Assembly: GCA_964023275.1 (NCBI GenBank)
Contig: OZ029920.1
Coordinates: 703,326-767,325 of the forward strand
DNA from: Norana najaformis
Lineage: Eukaryota; Annelida; Clitellata; Crassiclitellata; Hormogastridae
Direction of reading: 5' to 3'
Length of the DNA: 64,000 nt
A program made the position numbers and the translations under genes. Below, piece by piece: positions 22,603 through 33,054 of this stretch (position 1 is its first letter; each line of letters starts with the position of its first letter). The notes below the pieces were generated by a model. That model did no database searches and was not told the origin of the DNA. It saw nothing but the letters and a program-made list of their open reading frames with translations.

Positions 22603-22819
22603 CATACAAATCGTTGTATCTAACAGCGCCGTGTCGGCTACACAAAGACGCTTAGACACCTTTAAATTGGATTTTACAAAATTATATATATATCTCATTT
22701 TCATCATTTAATTATATATTTACGCTTATAACTGAGATGTAGAATAAGTTCGATGTTAACGGCCACGACAAACGTAAGATGTCAGTAAACCCTGTGCAGA
22801 GGATGCGATTTGTATGTTA

Positions 22820-23200
22820 ACTGGTGGATTATGGTGACTCCAACTTAGTTCTGTGATCTGGTCCACCCACATATTCTACTTTCTATATAGGCTAAAATGT
22901 TCGTTCCGTACCATCTCTCCACGTATCATCCGTTCTCTCAAACGAAGATTCAGTATTGGCTGCTTTGATAAGGGAGGTAACACTGTAAAGCTCTGTCTCG
23001 GGTTTGATTCTTCCTTTTCCATGGTCGCCGGTTGGGCAACGTCCTAAGGTTGACCTTTCTCACTATAGGGTTCATTCCTTTACCCGAAATAGTCGTTCCC
23101 TCTTGTGTGCCTGCATTACTTCGGGCCTTCCTTCTTTTCACCTCCATTCTACATCATGTAACTCTAGTCGCTAGTCGTCTTCTAAGTTACTAGGACTCTA
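22820..23200 (+). repeat. Repeat family G
   Basis: gtccacccacatattctact, ggctaaaatgttcgttccgt, gaagattcagtattggctgc, ctaaggttgacctttctcac: parallel to 32130-32560. Confidence 0.7.
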
Positions 23201-23659
23201 TTAAAGTAACACTGGTTAAATAAGCGCTCTGTAAGACAATGGGTTTCCTTTGTAAGTATGTACACCTATAACATCCCGACAACAGCGGTTGACACAGGCC
23301 TCTGCTTTGAACGCTTCAATCGAAGTTTACGACGGACAAGCAGACCCACGTCTTAAAGCACATATATTGCTATGAGGTGTCCGATGGTGCGGTCCGTTTC
23401 GGAGCGGATTGGCTGATTAAATTCAGCAACGTTCTTCTCAAAGACATACAACTGTTAATCTTGCCTTGTCTTGTCTTCAATCGTCCTCGAGTCGATGATT
23501 GATTGCAGCACGGAAAATTCCGCAATAAGTGGTAATAAAGCGTAATATTTTAGACACATCTTTTAAGCCATTATTTACCATTTATTCAGTCAAGCCATTT
23601 ATCGTTTATTCAGTCAAGCCATTTAAGCCATTATTTACCATTTATACCACTTACCGTTA
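23201..23659. other. Unassigned, with local tandem repeat
   Basis: At about 23570-23645, ccatttattcagtcaagcca / ttaagccattatttacc units recur in tandem. Nothing else recognised. Confidence 0.5.
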
Positions 23660-24010
23660 GTCAGCAAGGTCATCTATTTGTCTTTCTCTGGTCATACCTT
23701 GGACTAGAACTGTTTTCTGTAAACGGGCTTTCTCAGTCGCTGGACTTAAATTTTGGAATTCCTTCCCTGTGTCTGTTCGTTCTGCTCAGTCGCTTCTGTC
23801 ATTTCGTTCTCAACTTAAAACTTACCTTTTTCAAATTGCTTATCTACCATAGGCTGCCTCTCTGTCGTGCGGACTGACCTTCTGGATTTGACCTGATTGT
23901 GGCTTGGCTTTGGTGTGCCATCGGTTGATGCCTTGTGCATTAGACACCGGCATTAGAAGTTTCTAATTATTTTAAGCATATTGTTGTTCTTACATTTATA
24001 TTAAAAGACT
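23660..24010 (+). mobile_element. CR1/L2-type LINE 3' end
   Basis: Translates in one frame to FSVAGLKFWNSLPVSVRSAQ then LLSFRSQLKTYLFQIAYLP and a stop, the usual C-terminus of CR1/L2-like elements. The following noncoding tail (tggtgtgccatcggttgatg, ccttgtgcattagacaccgg) is the same as 33055-33130 on the minus strand. Only the 3' end is present. Confidence 0.88.
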
Positions 24011-24329
24011 GTCGTTGTGCATTTGAAGTTTTATCTTATTAACTAGCGTTCATCCGTCCTTGAGCCGAGTATTGGCTGCATCACGAACAATCCTTTACCA
24101 TCTATCTGATTCTGTTCCTCGTCTCTAGTAATAACTCGTAGAACGACAATTCGGTCAGAGGCTTTTATGCTGTCTGAACACGTGATCTTGGGTCTTCCCT
24201 GAGCTCAGAAACCAGGAAATGTGCCTTGGATGATCTCTTGCTCAAGGCAGTCTCCACTCTTTCGTAGCACATGCCCGAATTATGAATGCTTCCTTTTTTT
24301 GAATAGTTAGTAGTTTATGCAAACTTAGT

Positions 24330-24760
24330 GCAGCCGAGAGAAGCATGTACGATTGAATTAATATGTAATAATTACCATAATACATGAGAACCTTTTGAAA
24401 GAAAATGTAATTCAAACGATACATTTACACTACGAGACATATGCAAGTATTTAAATCTCAGTTATCCATGGCTCAAACCAAGGTAACCATAATTCGATAT
24501 TCTTTCCTTATTCCACCAAATGTAGGATGCGTTGGTGTAGGAGTATGTTCTGTGCTATGTAAGCGGATGGTCGCGGGTTCGAGTCTCCCTCAAGCCACTG
24601 AGTAACGACTTTGGACAAATTGCTCACCCACAGTTGCTTTGAGCAAAGCAAGAGGAAACCTCCTCAGTCATCTCATTCCCCGGTGGCAGGAGACCAAAGT
24701 TCCTATTGACGTTCACAGTCTAACCATCACCATCAACCAAATTAAGGAATATATAAAATT
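24330..24760 (+). repeat. tRNA-derived SINE fused to family D end
   Basis: Pol III-type boxes: A-like ttggtgtaggagt at about 24532 and B-box gggttcgagtctc at 24575-24587, about 43 nt apart. The 5' flank (tacatgagaaccttttgaaa) is the family D terminus reversed. The copy at 45421-45840 has the same composition. No cloverleaf strong enough for a functional tRNA was seen. Confidence 0.75.
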
Positions 24761-24970
24761 GTAAGAAGCGATATAAAGATGTCTAAACAGAGCCTCATAC
24801 TAATTGATTAATAACATCGAATGTTTCACGACATCTTAACGTCGGCCAGGGCGGTTGATATTTCAACTTTCTTCACACACAAGGCGATTAGTTTTTTTTA
24901 ACGTTTAACGAAATCTTATGGCATCAAAAGCAGTTAACGACAGCATCGTATCGTATAGACCGGCGATTAA
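24761..24970 (+). repeat. Arm module and X-boxes
   Basis: TATAAA (about 24751), core ataaagatgtctaaac (about 24774), X-box gacatcttaacgtcggccag (about 24830), then two partial X-boxes at about 24900 and 24935. Confidence 0.65.
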
Positions 24971-25317
24971 GTACTTCCAGTGTTTAACGACAGCTTATGG
25001 CATCAAAGGCCGTTCACGTCGCCCCCTCCTTTATCCAGGCTTGGGACTGGCACTACCTCCAAACAAGGCAGTGGCGGAGTTGCAGAGTTCATTAGTTCCT
25101 CAGTTTAACGACGGCTTATGGCATAAAAGGCCTTTGCTGTCTCCCTCCTCCTTTATCCAAGCTTGGGACTGGCACTATCCCCAAAACAAAGCAGTGGCGG
25201 AGTTTTTGGTTACCTGAGTTTAACGACATCTTATGGCATCAAAGGCCGTTAACGTCGCCCTCCTCCTTTATCCAGGCCTGGGACTGGATCTACCTCAAAC
25301 AAGGCAGTGGCGGAGTT
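24971..25317 (-). repeat. Three SINE-A copies in tandem
   Basis: Copies at 24971-25081, 25092-25205 and 25211-25317, all in one orientation with 5-10 bp between them. Each keeps the trinucleotide-type end (acttcc / attagttcctc / tacctgag) and the gcagtggcggagtt head. Confidence 0.92.
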
Positions 25318-25672
25318 AGGCGTTTAAAAAGTCGAAGAAGCGAATTAATATAGACCATTATTAACAGTTACTGGGGGCCTATTAGTTTTACCCAGTTTCA
25401 ATGGACTATCTGACTGAGCGGTTTAAAGTCGACCTTACTTTATCTAACTAAAACCGTCTTATTACATTTTATTCGTTTCAAGAGGTGAATGAGAAGAGGG
25501 GTCTAAATCCGCTAACAATTTGTTGTAAGATAAGTTACGATCGATGTCAACTGGTAGCCGTGAACGATGTGGTTAAACCCGTAGTAGGACTTCGAATGCT
25601 ACGTTACGCTTAGATACCTTTAAATCGTGTTTCAAGAAAATTATATATTCCCCGTTTTGGTTTAATCACATC
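25318..25672 (+). repeat. Foldback element copy e (left part lost)
   Basis: Starts inside the element (gaagaagcgaattaatat), keeps the interior X-box, tttattcgtttcaagagg, and the R core cttagataccttta at about 25608 with tatatattccccg. The SINE-A array replaces the left arm. Confidence 0.75.
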
Positions 25673-25724
25673 GAATATCATACAGGCATATAACCGACAA
25701 GTCGGATAAGGTCTACGTGTTAAC

Positions 25725-25960
25725 GGCCATGGCAGGCGTAAGACGTCACTAAATACTTTGCAGAAGCCACGATTTGTACTTCCTGGGTGGGGTGACTTAA
25801 ACCCAGTTCTGTGCTCTGAGCCACCCACGTGACTGCCTGTTCTACTTTCGACATAGGCTACCATCCCTGATCCGTAGTGTTCGCTGTCTCAAATGAAGAA
25901 TCAGGATTGGCCACTTGCATACTGTGTCTCGCGATCCGAGTCTTTCTCTGCCCGATGGGC
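25725..25960 (+). repeat. Repeat family G, partial
   Basis: gagccacccacgtgactgcc, gaagaatcaggattggccac: parallel to 22850-22980. Confidence 0.6.
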
Positions 25961-25964
25961 TTCA

Positions 25965-26080
25965 TGGGGTGACGTGGTCTAGCGGCTCGGGCGTCAGAAG
26001 AGGACAGATTCTCTTTCGCTGCTATAGAGATATCTGAGTGGCAATTATCCGACGAGACATCGGTCTATGTTTTACGAGGG
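25965..26080 (+). repeat. tRNA-like SINE head
   Basis: A-box-like tggtctagcgg at 25975-25985, then gcgtcagaagaggacagatt and ctctttcg in place of a clear B-box. Related copies at 53510-53650 (-) and 57430-57570 (+). Confidence 0.55.
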
Positions 26081-26499
26081 AAACTTACTTGAGACCAGTC
26101 AAACGGTTTCTCGCTTGAAAAATGTATTCATTGTTAAACGATGTCTCCAACATACGTTCAGAAGATACGATCCACATACTGTATAAACAAACGACTTTAC
26201 AGAAACGAGATTTATATTACGTCGAAGGGAGCGATTTTAAGGTGTCTAATGGTGGCGGAGATCTCTTCCGGGCAACTATCCGATAAGACACTGGTCCAAA
26301 ATTGACGGTGGAAATCATTTACTTGAGACCAATCAAAGTGAAATAACGCATTTTCGCTTGAATTACAATCATTGATGACGTCGTCTCTAGGTTACGTTCG
26401 CAATTCCGCGTCCAACAAAAGCTACTTTACTGAAATGAGCATGATATAACCTTGAAAAAAGCGATTTTAAGGTGTCTAAAGACAATTCAATTATATTAT
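26081..26499 (+). repeat. Two F arm modules in direct order
   Basis: Cores at about 26230 and 26470, both gcgattttaaggtgtctaa, preceded by tatta/tataacc at about 28 nt. Part of the sequence between them repeats the tRNA-like tail (atccgataagacactggtcc). Confidence 0.65.
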
Positions 26500-26615
26500 T
26501 AGTAGTAGTTCCAGTGTTTAACGACAGCTTATGGCATCAAATGCCGTTGACGTTGCCCTCTTCCTTTAGCCAGGCTTAGGACTGGCACTACCCCAAAACA
26601 AGGCAGTGGCGGAGT
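26500..26615 (-). repeat. SINE-A copy
   Basis: agtagtagttccagtgttta to aaggcagtggcggagtt, near consensus. Flanks both read ttatattatt(agt), a possible TSD: ttatattatt at about 26490 and again at about 26617. Confidence 0.88.
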
Positions 26616-27539
26616 TTTATATTATTAGTAATTATTCGTAATATCGAGTGTTTTATGAAGTATTTTGGTTGTAAAAATCATTGACATTAACTCCATATTA
26701 TCCCTTATTAAAAATCGAAAACTGAAGCTAGGTGTTAAAAACATCAGTTTGCTGTTCATACTGAAGGGAAATTAGGCTTATCAACGCCAAATACCCAATA
26801 GCCAAATGAGAAACGATCATTGTATACATCAAGGCACTTAACCTTAACACTTTTTTGTGCCTGATTAAAACGCTACACGAATGACTATACAGCTGGGAAA
26901 AAAATTATATTTCCCACAGAAGTAGTCGCCAAGTAACACAGATGTTACAAAAATTAAAGGGTTCTTTATATATAAAGCTGATGTTCACCGCCCTAGTGGT
27001 GATAATAATTCGTTAAACTCTGGATATCACTAAAAGGCTGTTTCCACAAGATATAGATAAGCACGGTGATACTGGAACTTTTTGTTACGCTTAGACACCT
27101 TTATATCGCTTCTGTCATATCCTTAAACGTTTTGCCGAATTTTTTTATGTCTTATAACATGTCTTGCAAAATATATTTAATGTGCATGTACAATATGCGG
27201 CTGCGTTGGTGTAACGGAAAGTCGACTTCAAGGCTCTTGCGCCGACAAGATGTCATTAAACACTGAATAACATTACAATTAAATATACAAGAAATACAAA
27301 GGGGCATTTTTATAAGACAATATGTCGCTCAGTAAGTGTAGATATCAAATCAATAGATCCTAATCGTCAGTAGAAGTACAGATTAGTAGACTGAGATTGG
27401 GAGTGTAGCAAATGTTAATCAAAGACCATTCATTATGAAAATTCATTCAACTGGATTGTGTGACTCTTATAAGGGCAAGAAAACCACACGTCATGTTTTA
27501 CTCACGAGTGCAACAAAGAAAACAAAGACACTTTATTAA
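26616..27539. other. Gene-free stretch with one R arm
   Basis: R core gcttagacacctttatatcg at about 27088; a minus-sense X-box near 27215-27265. No gene recognised. Confidence 0.45.
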
Positions 27540-27967
27540 AAGAAAAGTGCATAATGTATAAATCTTTATTTTCACTTAAGAATATGCATTCAGTTAGGAC
27601 TTTTCAAAATGAATTGTATAGTTTGGTGTGCCTTATTTACAAAGGCAAGATTTTAAAGCAATACAATTTTTTTACTTTCAAGTAGATAGATTTTACATTT
27701 GAATAGCAAGTTTGTGGTTGTATAATTTGTTTGCTTCTGTATTTTATTGGGGATCAATTATTCGTTGAAGATGGTATGCATTTGCGAATGACTGAAAACA
27801 GAAAGTGTCTATAGTATACAATATTAAGTATCGAAATAGGATAATCTTGGTTGGGCCTTAGATAAATAAGTTTTAAATACTTGGCTATGTCAGCTCTTAT
27901 AAATGTATTGCTTGAATAAGTAATCTTTGGACATGGTCTCATGTACTATTATAATAAAGACGATTGA
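27540..27967 (+). repeat. Repeat family D, copy 1
   Basis: Matches 35130-35640 in the same order (acatttgaatagcaag, agaaagtgtctatag, gtatcgaaataggataatc, tctcatgtactattataata). The far end gacgattgattgcctagac is shared, inverted, with the start of the SINE at 45421. Confidence 0.75.
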
Positions 27968-28004
27968 TTGCCTAGACATAGATTGAACTAAATGACCAAT
28001 ATGT

Positions 28005-28372
28005 GGGGTCGTCCAATAAGGACGTCTTCAAATGGGGATGTTGGAGTCACCCATATGCGGACAGAAGAAGGGGTTATGCAGAGTGCTGATTATGCAGTTA
28101 TTCGGGGCAGACTTTACCTTCAACACCGACTTCAGTCAGACAGAAGTCTGCTTGGCATTCGGTCTGTTGAGAGTCCCTTTGCAGGACGCATCATCACCAA
28201 AGTAAGTACTCCACCCCATAGTACAGTTAGCCCAGCAAGATCAGAAGTGTAGCCCAGGCTTAGTACTCCGTTAGATCGCGGACTTAGGTAAAGGGAATGG
28301 GTTGGGTTATGGCAAATGTAGGCAAGGAGCAGGTAGGGCGTTCAAAGTAGGTAATTTTGTATGGACGACCCC
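28005..28372 (+). mobile_element. GGGGTCGTCC-ended MITE, copy 2
   Basis: Starts ggggtcgtccaataaggacg and ends tgtatggacgacccc: inverted ends of about 13 bp exact plus similar sequence beyond; 368 bp. Inverted relative to copy 1, but in the same position inside family K. The short frame at 27992-28252 lies within it and is not a known protein. Confidence 0.82.
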
Positions 28373-29129
28373 TAAGTAAAAGAAAACGTAAATGTAAATC
28401 TCATAAATGTTGTAGCCCCACACGAAAGCTGGGTCAAAGAGAACGGCGTCTTATAGGCGTTGGCGCAATATAAAATCATCGGCGCAAAATTCAGGTTTTT
28501 GGGTCAGTTTCGCTGGCAGGTCAGTTGTTTAGCTACCGTTCTTTAAAAGGACATCTTGCGGCTCCCACAGCCGTTGAAGTCGACTTTCGCTTGTATATAC
28601 AGTCACGTTCTTTCTGGCGAATGAACGAAAATGAGACTATATGAGAAAACCCGGCGCAAATATTGCTAAATTAAATTAGAAACTTATAGAGCGCTGGTGT
28701 ATATTAGGTCTGGCAGTCATAAGATGTCGCATAACACTCGTTGTCATTAATTAACAAATTTTTATATGACCTTCAAAACTTTAAATTCTGGTATATTTCC
28801 AATTGTAATTAAATTTAAGATATTGAGAGATCTACGTCAATGATCTTGAAAGCCAGAACATGTCATTCAACTCCTAATACTATTAAATTACGAACACACC
28901 TATAATCACAGATTCCGATTAGACACCTTTAAATGGATGTATCCAAACCTTTATATTACCCGTTACGGGTTCGACTACTGTAGTAGCTCTCAGCATCATT
29001 ACATTTATATAAAGTTAGATCGACGTGAACGGCTCTTTCAACCGTGATATATCGTTCAAAACACAATGTCTCTCCATCGAATGAGTCGGAATGGGTTTTA
29101 AAGTATGCCTCACTTTTCAGCGAGTAAAT
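28373..29129. repeat. Family K flank, X-boxes, R arm
   Basis: 28373-28570 matches 10240-10430 (tgtagccccacacgaaagc, ggcgcaatataaaatc, gctggcaggtca). X-box gacatcttgcggctcccaca at 28551; R core gattagacacctttaaatgg at about 28918. Confidence 0.65.
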
Positions 29130-29240
29130 GTAAATGTACTCGGTTTTATACAGCGACAGTGTGGCCTGGAACCTGGTAATTTTCCACTAGAAAGTAAGTA
29201 TCTGAAAGCGACAATTCCAGACGCCGCAAATTATAAATCA
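29130..29240 (+). repeat. Family L repeat
   Basis: gtaaatgtactcggttttat, acagcgacagtgtggcctgg, cctggtaattttccactaga. Confidence 0.7.
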
Positions 29241-29977
29241 GAACTTGGAAGGAACAGATTCGAGAATTGCAGCAGACGAAGTTTGGCTTTGGTCATGATT
29301 TGCCTCGTTTAATTATCTTTGATACTGAAAATGTTTATCAATAAGCTGCTGTTTTATCAAAATATATATAAACGCAATAAACTTCGAAATAAAATGCAAA
29401 AATCCCGGGAACTCAGAGATGGCTTGGAGTACAAAAAAAAAAAAAAACAAGAAGCAGTGCTAAAAAGACATTAATATCGGAAGCCAGGACTTCTGGGAAA
29501 AGTATTGTTCTGAGATGACAGATCAAACAAAAATTGGCACAGTTTGGAGTATGGCCCGGCGAATGAATGGTATTGCTTCGAATATCACTATTTCTACTCT
29601 TACAGCTAATTCGATTACCGCCGAAACAAATCTCGAAAAGACAAATTTATTTGATGTAACGTACACAAAAACAAAGAGTAGTAGTTACTACACGAAAGAT
29701 CAATAGAATGGTTGCAACTAAGAAACACAAACCAACGAACCTCGTTCACTGTATAGGCAAAATGGAATATATAAAGTTTGAAAGACCGATATAAAGGTGT
29801 CTAAATAGAGTAACATACTGTATAGTGGCTTCGAATGTTAAACGACATCTTACGGCTACCAAGACCGTTCTAGCACAGAAACAAGAAACTCTTGATACAA
29901 CTTGCGAAGTTTTTTAATCCTCAGTTTAACGACATCTCATGGTATCAGCGGCCGTTGACGTCATAAAACTACTTGCG
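29241..29977. other. Gene-free stretch with F arm
   Basis: TATAAA at about 29769 precedes the core ataaaggtgtctaaat (about 29792) by 26 nt; X-box at about 29843 (gacatcttacggctaccaag). The 63-codon frame at 29515-29706 has no recognisable domain. Confidence 0.5.
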
Positions 29978-30090
29978 ACTAGTAGTTCCACAGTCGACAT
30001 CTTATGGCATAAAAGGCCGTTGTCGTCACCCTCCTCCATTTATCCAGACTTGAGACTGGCACTACCCAGCTAAAGGCAGTGGAGGAATTT
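29978..30090 (-). repeat. SINE-A copy
   Basis: actagtagttccacag to aaaggcagtggaggaattt; part of the X-box is shortened. Confidence 0.78.
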
Positions 30091-30206
30091 GCAAGCGATT
30101 GAACGAAAATGTGCGATTAGTAGTAGTTTCCTTTGTTTAGCGACATCTTTTGGCTACCTTACCCTATATAGTGAGGTAAGTTATATAAAAAATTTGCTTT
30201 GTAATA

Positions 30207-30305
30207 GTTCCCAAGTTTAACAGCTTCTTATGGAATGAAAATCCGTTGACGTCACAATCCTCCTTTGTCAAGGCTGGGGACTGGCACCACTAGAACAGCT
30301 GAATT
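30207..30305 (-). repeat. SINE-A/C copy, diverged
   Basis: agtttaacagcttcttatgg, gttgacgtcacaatcctcct, ggctggggactggcaccac; head lost. Confidence 0.6.
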
Positions 30306-30309
30306 TTGG

Positions 30310-30825
30310 AAGTAGTAATGTAACTATATAGCGTAATGAAAGTGATATAAAGGTGTCTGAGCGTAATATAAAATTATTAAAACTCGAACGTATAACGACT
30401 TATGGCAGCCAGAGTCCTTGATATCGACTTCACCTAATGTTTCTGGTCTAATTAGACAAACGTGACTAAGAAAAACGAGGCACCTATAACGTAGAAAAGC
30501 GAATTAAATGCGCCAAAACTCTAAACGTAGCTAAATATAATAACTATTTATTATTAGTTTCTAAGACTTCCTACAGCTGCCTGGACCATGATGTAGACCG
30601 TTTTTTATCTTGTAAAACCGACTTTTGTGTAGATTTTATTCATGAAATCATTGATTTACAAGAAACCCATAATTTGCAAACGATTTGTTTTAAGGCAATT
30701 TACAGAAGACCCCATCGTCTCTACCACCGGTATGCGATGTACCTAGAGTTACTACGGATGTTAGTTAGACACCTTCTTAATCGTATTCAAGAAAATTATA
30801 TATAAAACTTATTTTCGCTTTAATG
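30310..30825 (+). repeat. Foldback element copy f
   Basis: F core ataaaggtgtctgagcg at about 30346 after tatagcg; interior caaacgtgactaagaaaaac, gccaaaactctaaacgtag; R core gttagacaccttcttaatcg at about 30765 then tatatataaaac. Confidence 0.8.
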
Positions 30826-31084
30826 GAGTTAACACTTCTGCTCCATAATGGGGTCATAGAAGTCGATGCCGTAACTCGCAGCACTTGGATGGGTTCGTAT
30901 ATCTTAGAATTCATTAGAATTCAAGTACCAGAGGTTTACTCAAAAGAGCCCCATGGGCTCTGTAGTTCAAATTTAGAAAACAAAGAGAGTTTAAGAGAAA
31001 AAAAAAGCCTTTTCATAGGGTCGTAAACACGAGAATCCTTGATTAAACGGTCAAAACACGACAATATGCGTGCGTGTCTCTGCG

Positions 31085-31177
31085 TAGTTTATGTTTATAA
31101 CGAAGATGATTACCTTCGACCTTCTCGTTTTACCAGGCTTCGGCCTGGCACTACCCGAGTAAGGTAGTGGTTGAGTT
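31085..31177 (-). repeat. SINE-C copy
   Basis: taacgaagatgattaccttc, ccaggcttcggcctggcac, aggtagtggttgagttt. An F arm (ttaaagctgtctaatac) follows at about 31230. Confidence 0.65.
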
Positions 31178-31364
31178 TACAGGGTACTGTACGCGTCTAA
31201 ATGAAATATATAGCTGAAAAGCAAAACGTTTTAAAGCTGTCTAATACTAGTGAGTATTTCGTAGTATTACTCAGTGTTTAATGATATCTTGTGCTCGTCA
31301 ATGCCGTTAATGTCCACTTTAGCTTCGAGCATCGGCTTTATCCATTATGCAGCGACGATTATTA

Positions 31365-31479
31365 TTAGTTCCTCAGTTTAACGACAGCTTATGGCATGAA
31401 AGGCAGTTGCCGTCACCCTCCTTCTTTATCCAGGCTTGGGACTGGCACCACTCGACACATTAAAGGCAATGGAACAGTT
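31365..31479 (-). repeat. SINE-A/C copy
   Basis: A SINE-A X-box end (ttagttcctcagtttaacg) is joined to a SINE-C-like head (gcaccactcgacacat, ggcaatggaacagttt), apparently an intermediate between the two variants. Confidence 0.75.
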
Positions 31480-31594
31480 TCAAGCAACTGAGCGAAAATG
31501 TTCGATTGGTAGTTGCTAACGTTCTTTAACAACAGGGCGTTTAATTCTACCTTTCCTCACTTATAAGGAGCTTGAAGTATGAACAACGATAAAC

Positions 31595-32050
31595 TGAAAT
31601 TAGCCATACATAACGTTCAAAAGAAGTTATTTAAAGGTGTCTAAGTGCAACTTAAGATTATTAATTTAACGAACTATGGCCACCAGCGTCGTTGATATTG
31701 AATTAGCTAGTCTAATCCTACATTAGTGATTGAAAAACTTAGGCATTTATAACGTCGAGAAAGCGAATGTTAATGTGTAAATCCGCTAAAAGAAGCCTAA
31801 AATAGCCTTACTGAAACCGACTTTTATACATTTGATGTCTTAAAAGAGGTGAGTGACATGGGATCCCATATCCGCGGACGATTCATGCTATGATAAATTA
31901 CGGTCCATGTCAACGGCTTTGGACGCCGTTTGCGATGTAGCGAAAATCGAGGTTCCACGAATATTAGGTTACACTTAGACACCTTTAAATTGTGTTTAGA
32001 GTGATTATATATTCCTCTTTCTCGTTCAACCGATGTTTTATCCGAAGATA
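31595..32050 (+). repeat. Foldback element copy g
   Basis: Outer end catacataacgttcaaaag, F core tttaaaggtgtctaagtgc at about 31632, interior as in copy b, R core cttagacacctttaaattg at about 31976, tatatattcctctttctcg. With copy b it defines the family. Confidence 0.85.
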
Positions 32051-32129
32051 AAAGATTAGTGGTATAAAGTCAATATTAACGGTCACGACAGCCGCAATAT
32101 GTCACAAAACACTGTGTAGTTATCTCGAA

Positions 32130-32680
32130 ATGGCACCGTTCGATGTGTAGGTAACTTTGAGGAGTGGGATTACTCCAACCCAGTTCTATTCCCTGAGTCA
32201 CCCATATCTCTCCACCTAATTTCGATGTAGGCTAAAATGATCGTTCCGTATCATCCTGCCCCTAGTGTCCATTCTCTCAACTGAAGATTCAGGATTGGCA
32301 GCTTCCTTCAGGGAGCCAAAGCTTTAGAGCTCTGTCTGGGGATTCGACTCTGCATCTTCCGGGGTCGGCGGATGAACAGCATCCTAAGGTTGACCTTTGC
32401 TCAGGATAGGGTTCGTCCCCTTACCGGCAATAGTCGTTCCCTGTATGTGCCTCTCTGCACCACCATTCAAGTTCTCGTAACTCCGGAACTACCGCCTTTA
32501 ATCTGAGGCACCAGTCGTTTTCTAAGTTCCTTGGACAAAGAAGTCTTATGAAAGGTAACAGCGTCTGCCATCCAACCCCATCTGAGTTCAGGAATGGTGC
32601 ATGGCCAGAGTGGACACAGAGATCTACCCTTGTTATTTATTCTTTGCATTGGCCTCCAACAGTCGATCAGAAAGTTGATG
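32130..32680 (+). repeat. Repeat family G, long plus copy
   Basis: Runs from cccagttctattccctgagt to tattctttgcattggcctcc. Includes ggggattcgactctgcatct, which looks like a pol III B-box. No long frame and no recognised product. Confidence 0.7.
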
Positions 32681-32843
32681 AAATTAACCAGTTTAACCAG
32701 ATACGGTTAACACAGTCTTTCTATGGTTGGCCAGAGACCTACTGTGTCCCACACGTTTATGATTTAGTCGCTGTTTGGCATACGATTCATTAGCTCAGAT
32801 AAAGTTGGACTGTACGCTGTAAAGATTCCAAGAGAAGTGGCAA

Positions 32844-32950
32844 TAGTAGTAGTTCCTCAGTTTAACGACAGCTTATGGCATCAAAGGCCGTCGCCCTCCT
32901 CCTTTATCCAGGCTTGGGACTGGCACCACCCCTAAACAAAGCAGTGGCAA
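32844..32950 (-). repeat. SINE-A copy, internal deletion
   Basis: agtagtagttcctcagttta to aaagcagtggcaataatg; gccgt is followed directly by cgccctcc, so part of the X-box is shortened. Confidence 0.8.
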
Positions 32951-33054
32951 TAATGCGAAATTGACACATATATCGTCAGATAAAAGCGATTTAAAGCTGT
33001 CCAAACTTAGTATTATATTACTGTAATTAATAATAATAATTAGTAACTTCTAAT
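32951..33054 (+). repeat. F arm module
   Basis: acacatatatcgtcag then the core gatttaaagctgtccaaac at about 32988. Confidence 0.6.

Noticed and set aside
24532..24595. Functional tRNA gene
   Set aside because: A/B boxes are present but acceptor and anticodon stems are not convincing and the unit is repeated at 45614 with a SINE body.
29515..29706. 63-codon ORF as small gene
   Set aside because: No domain, no conserved copy, surrounded by repeats; length is expected by chance.
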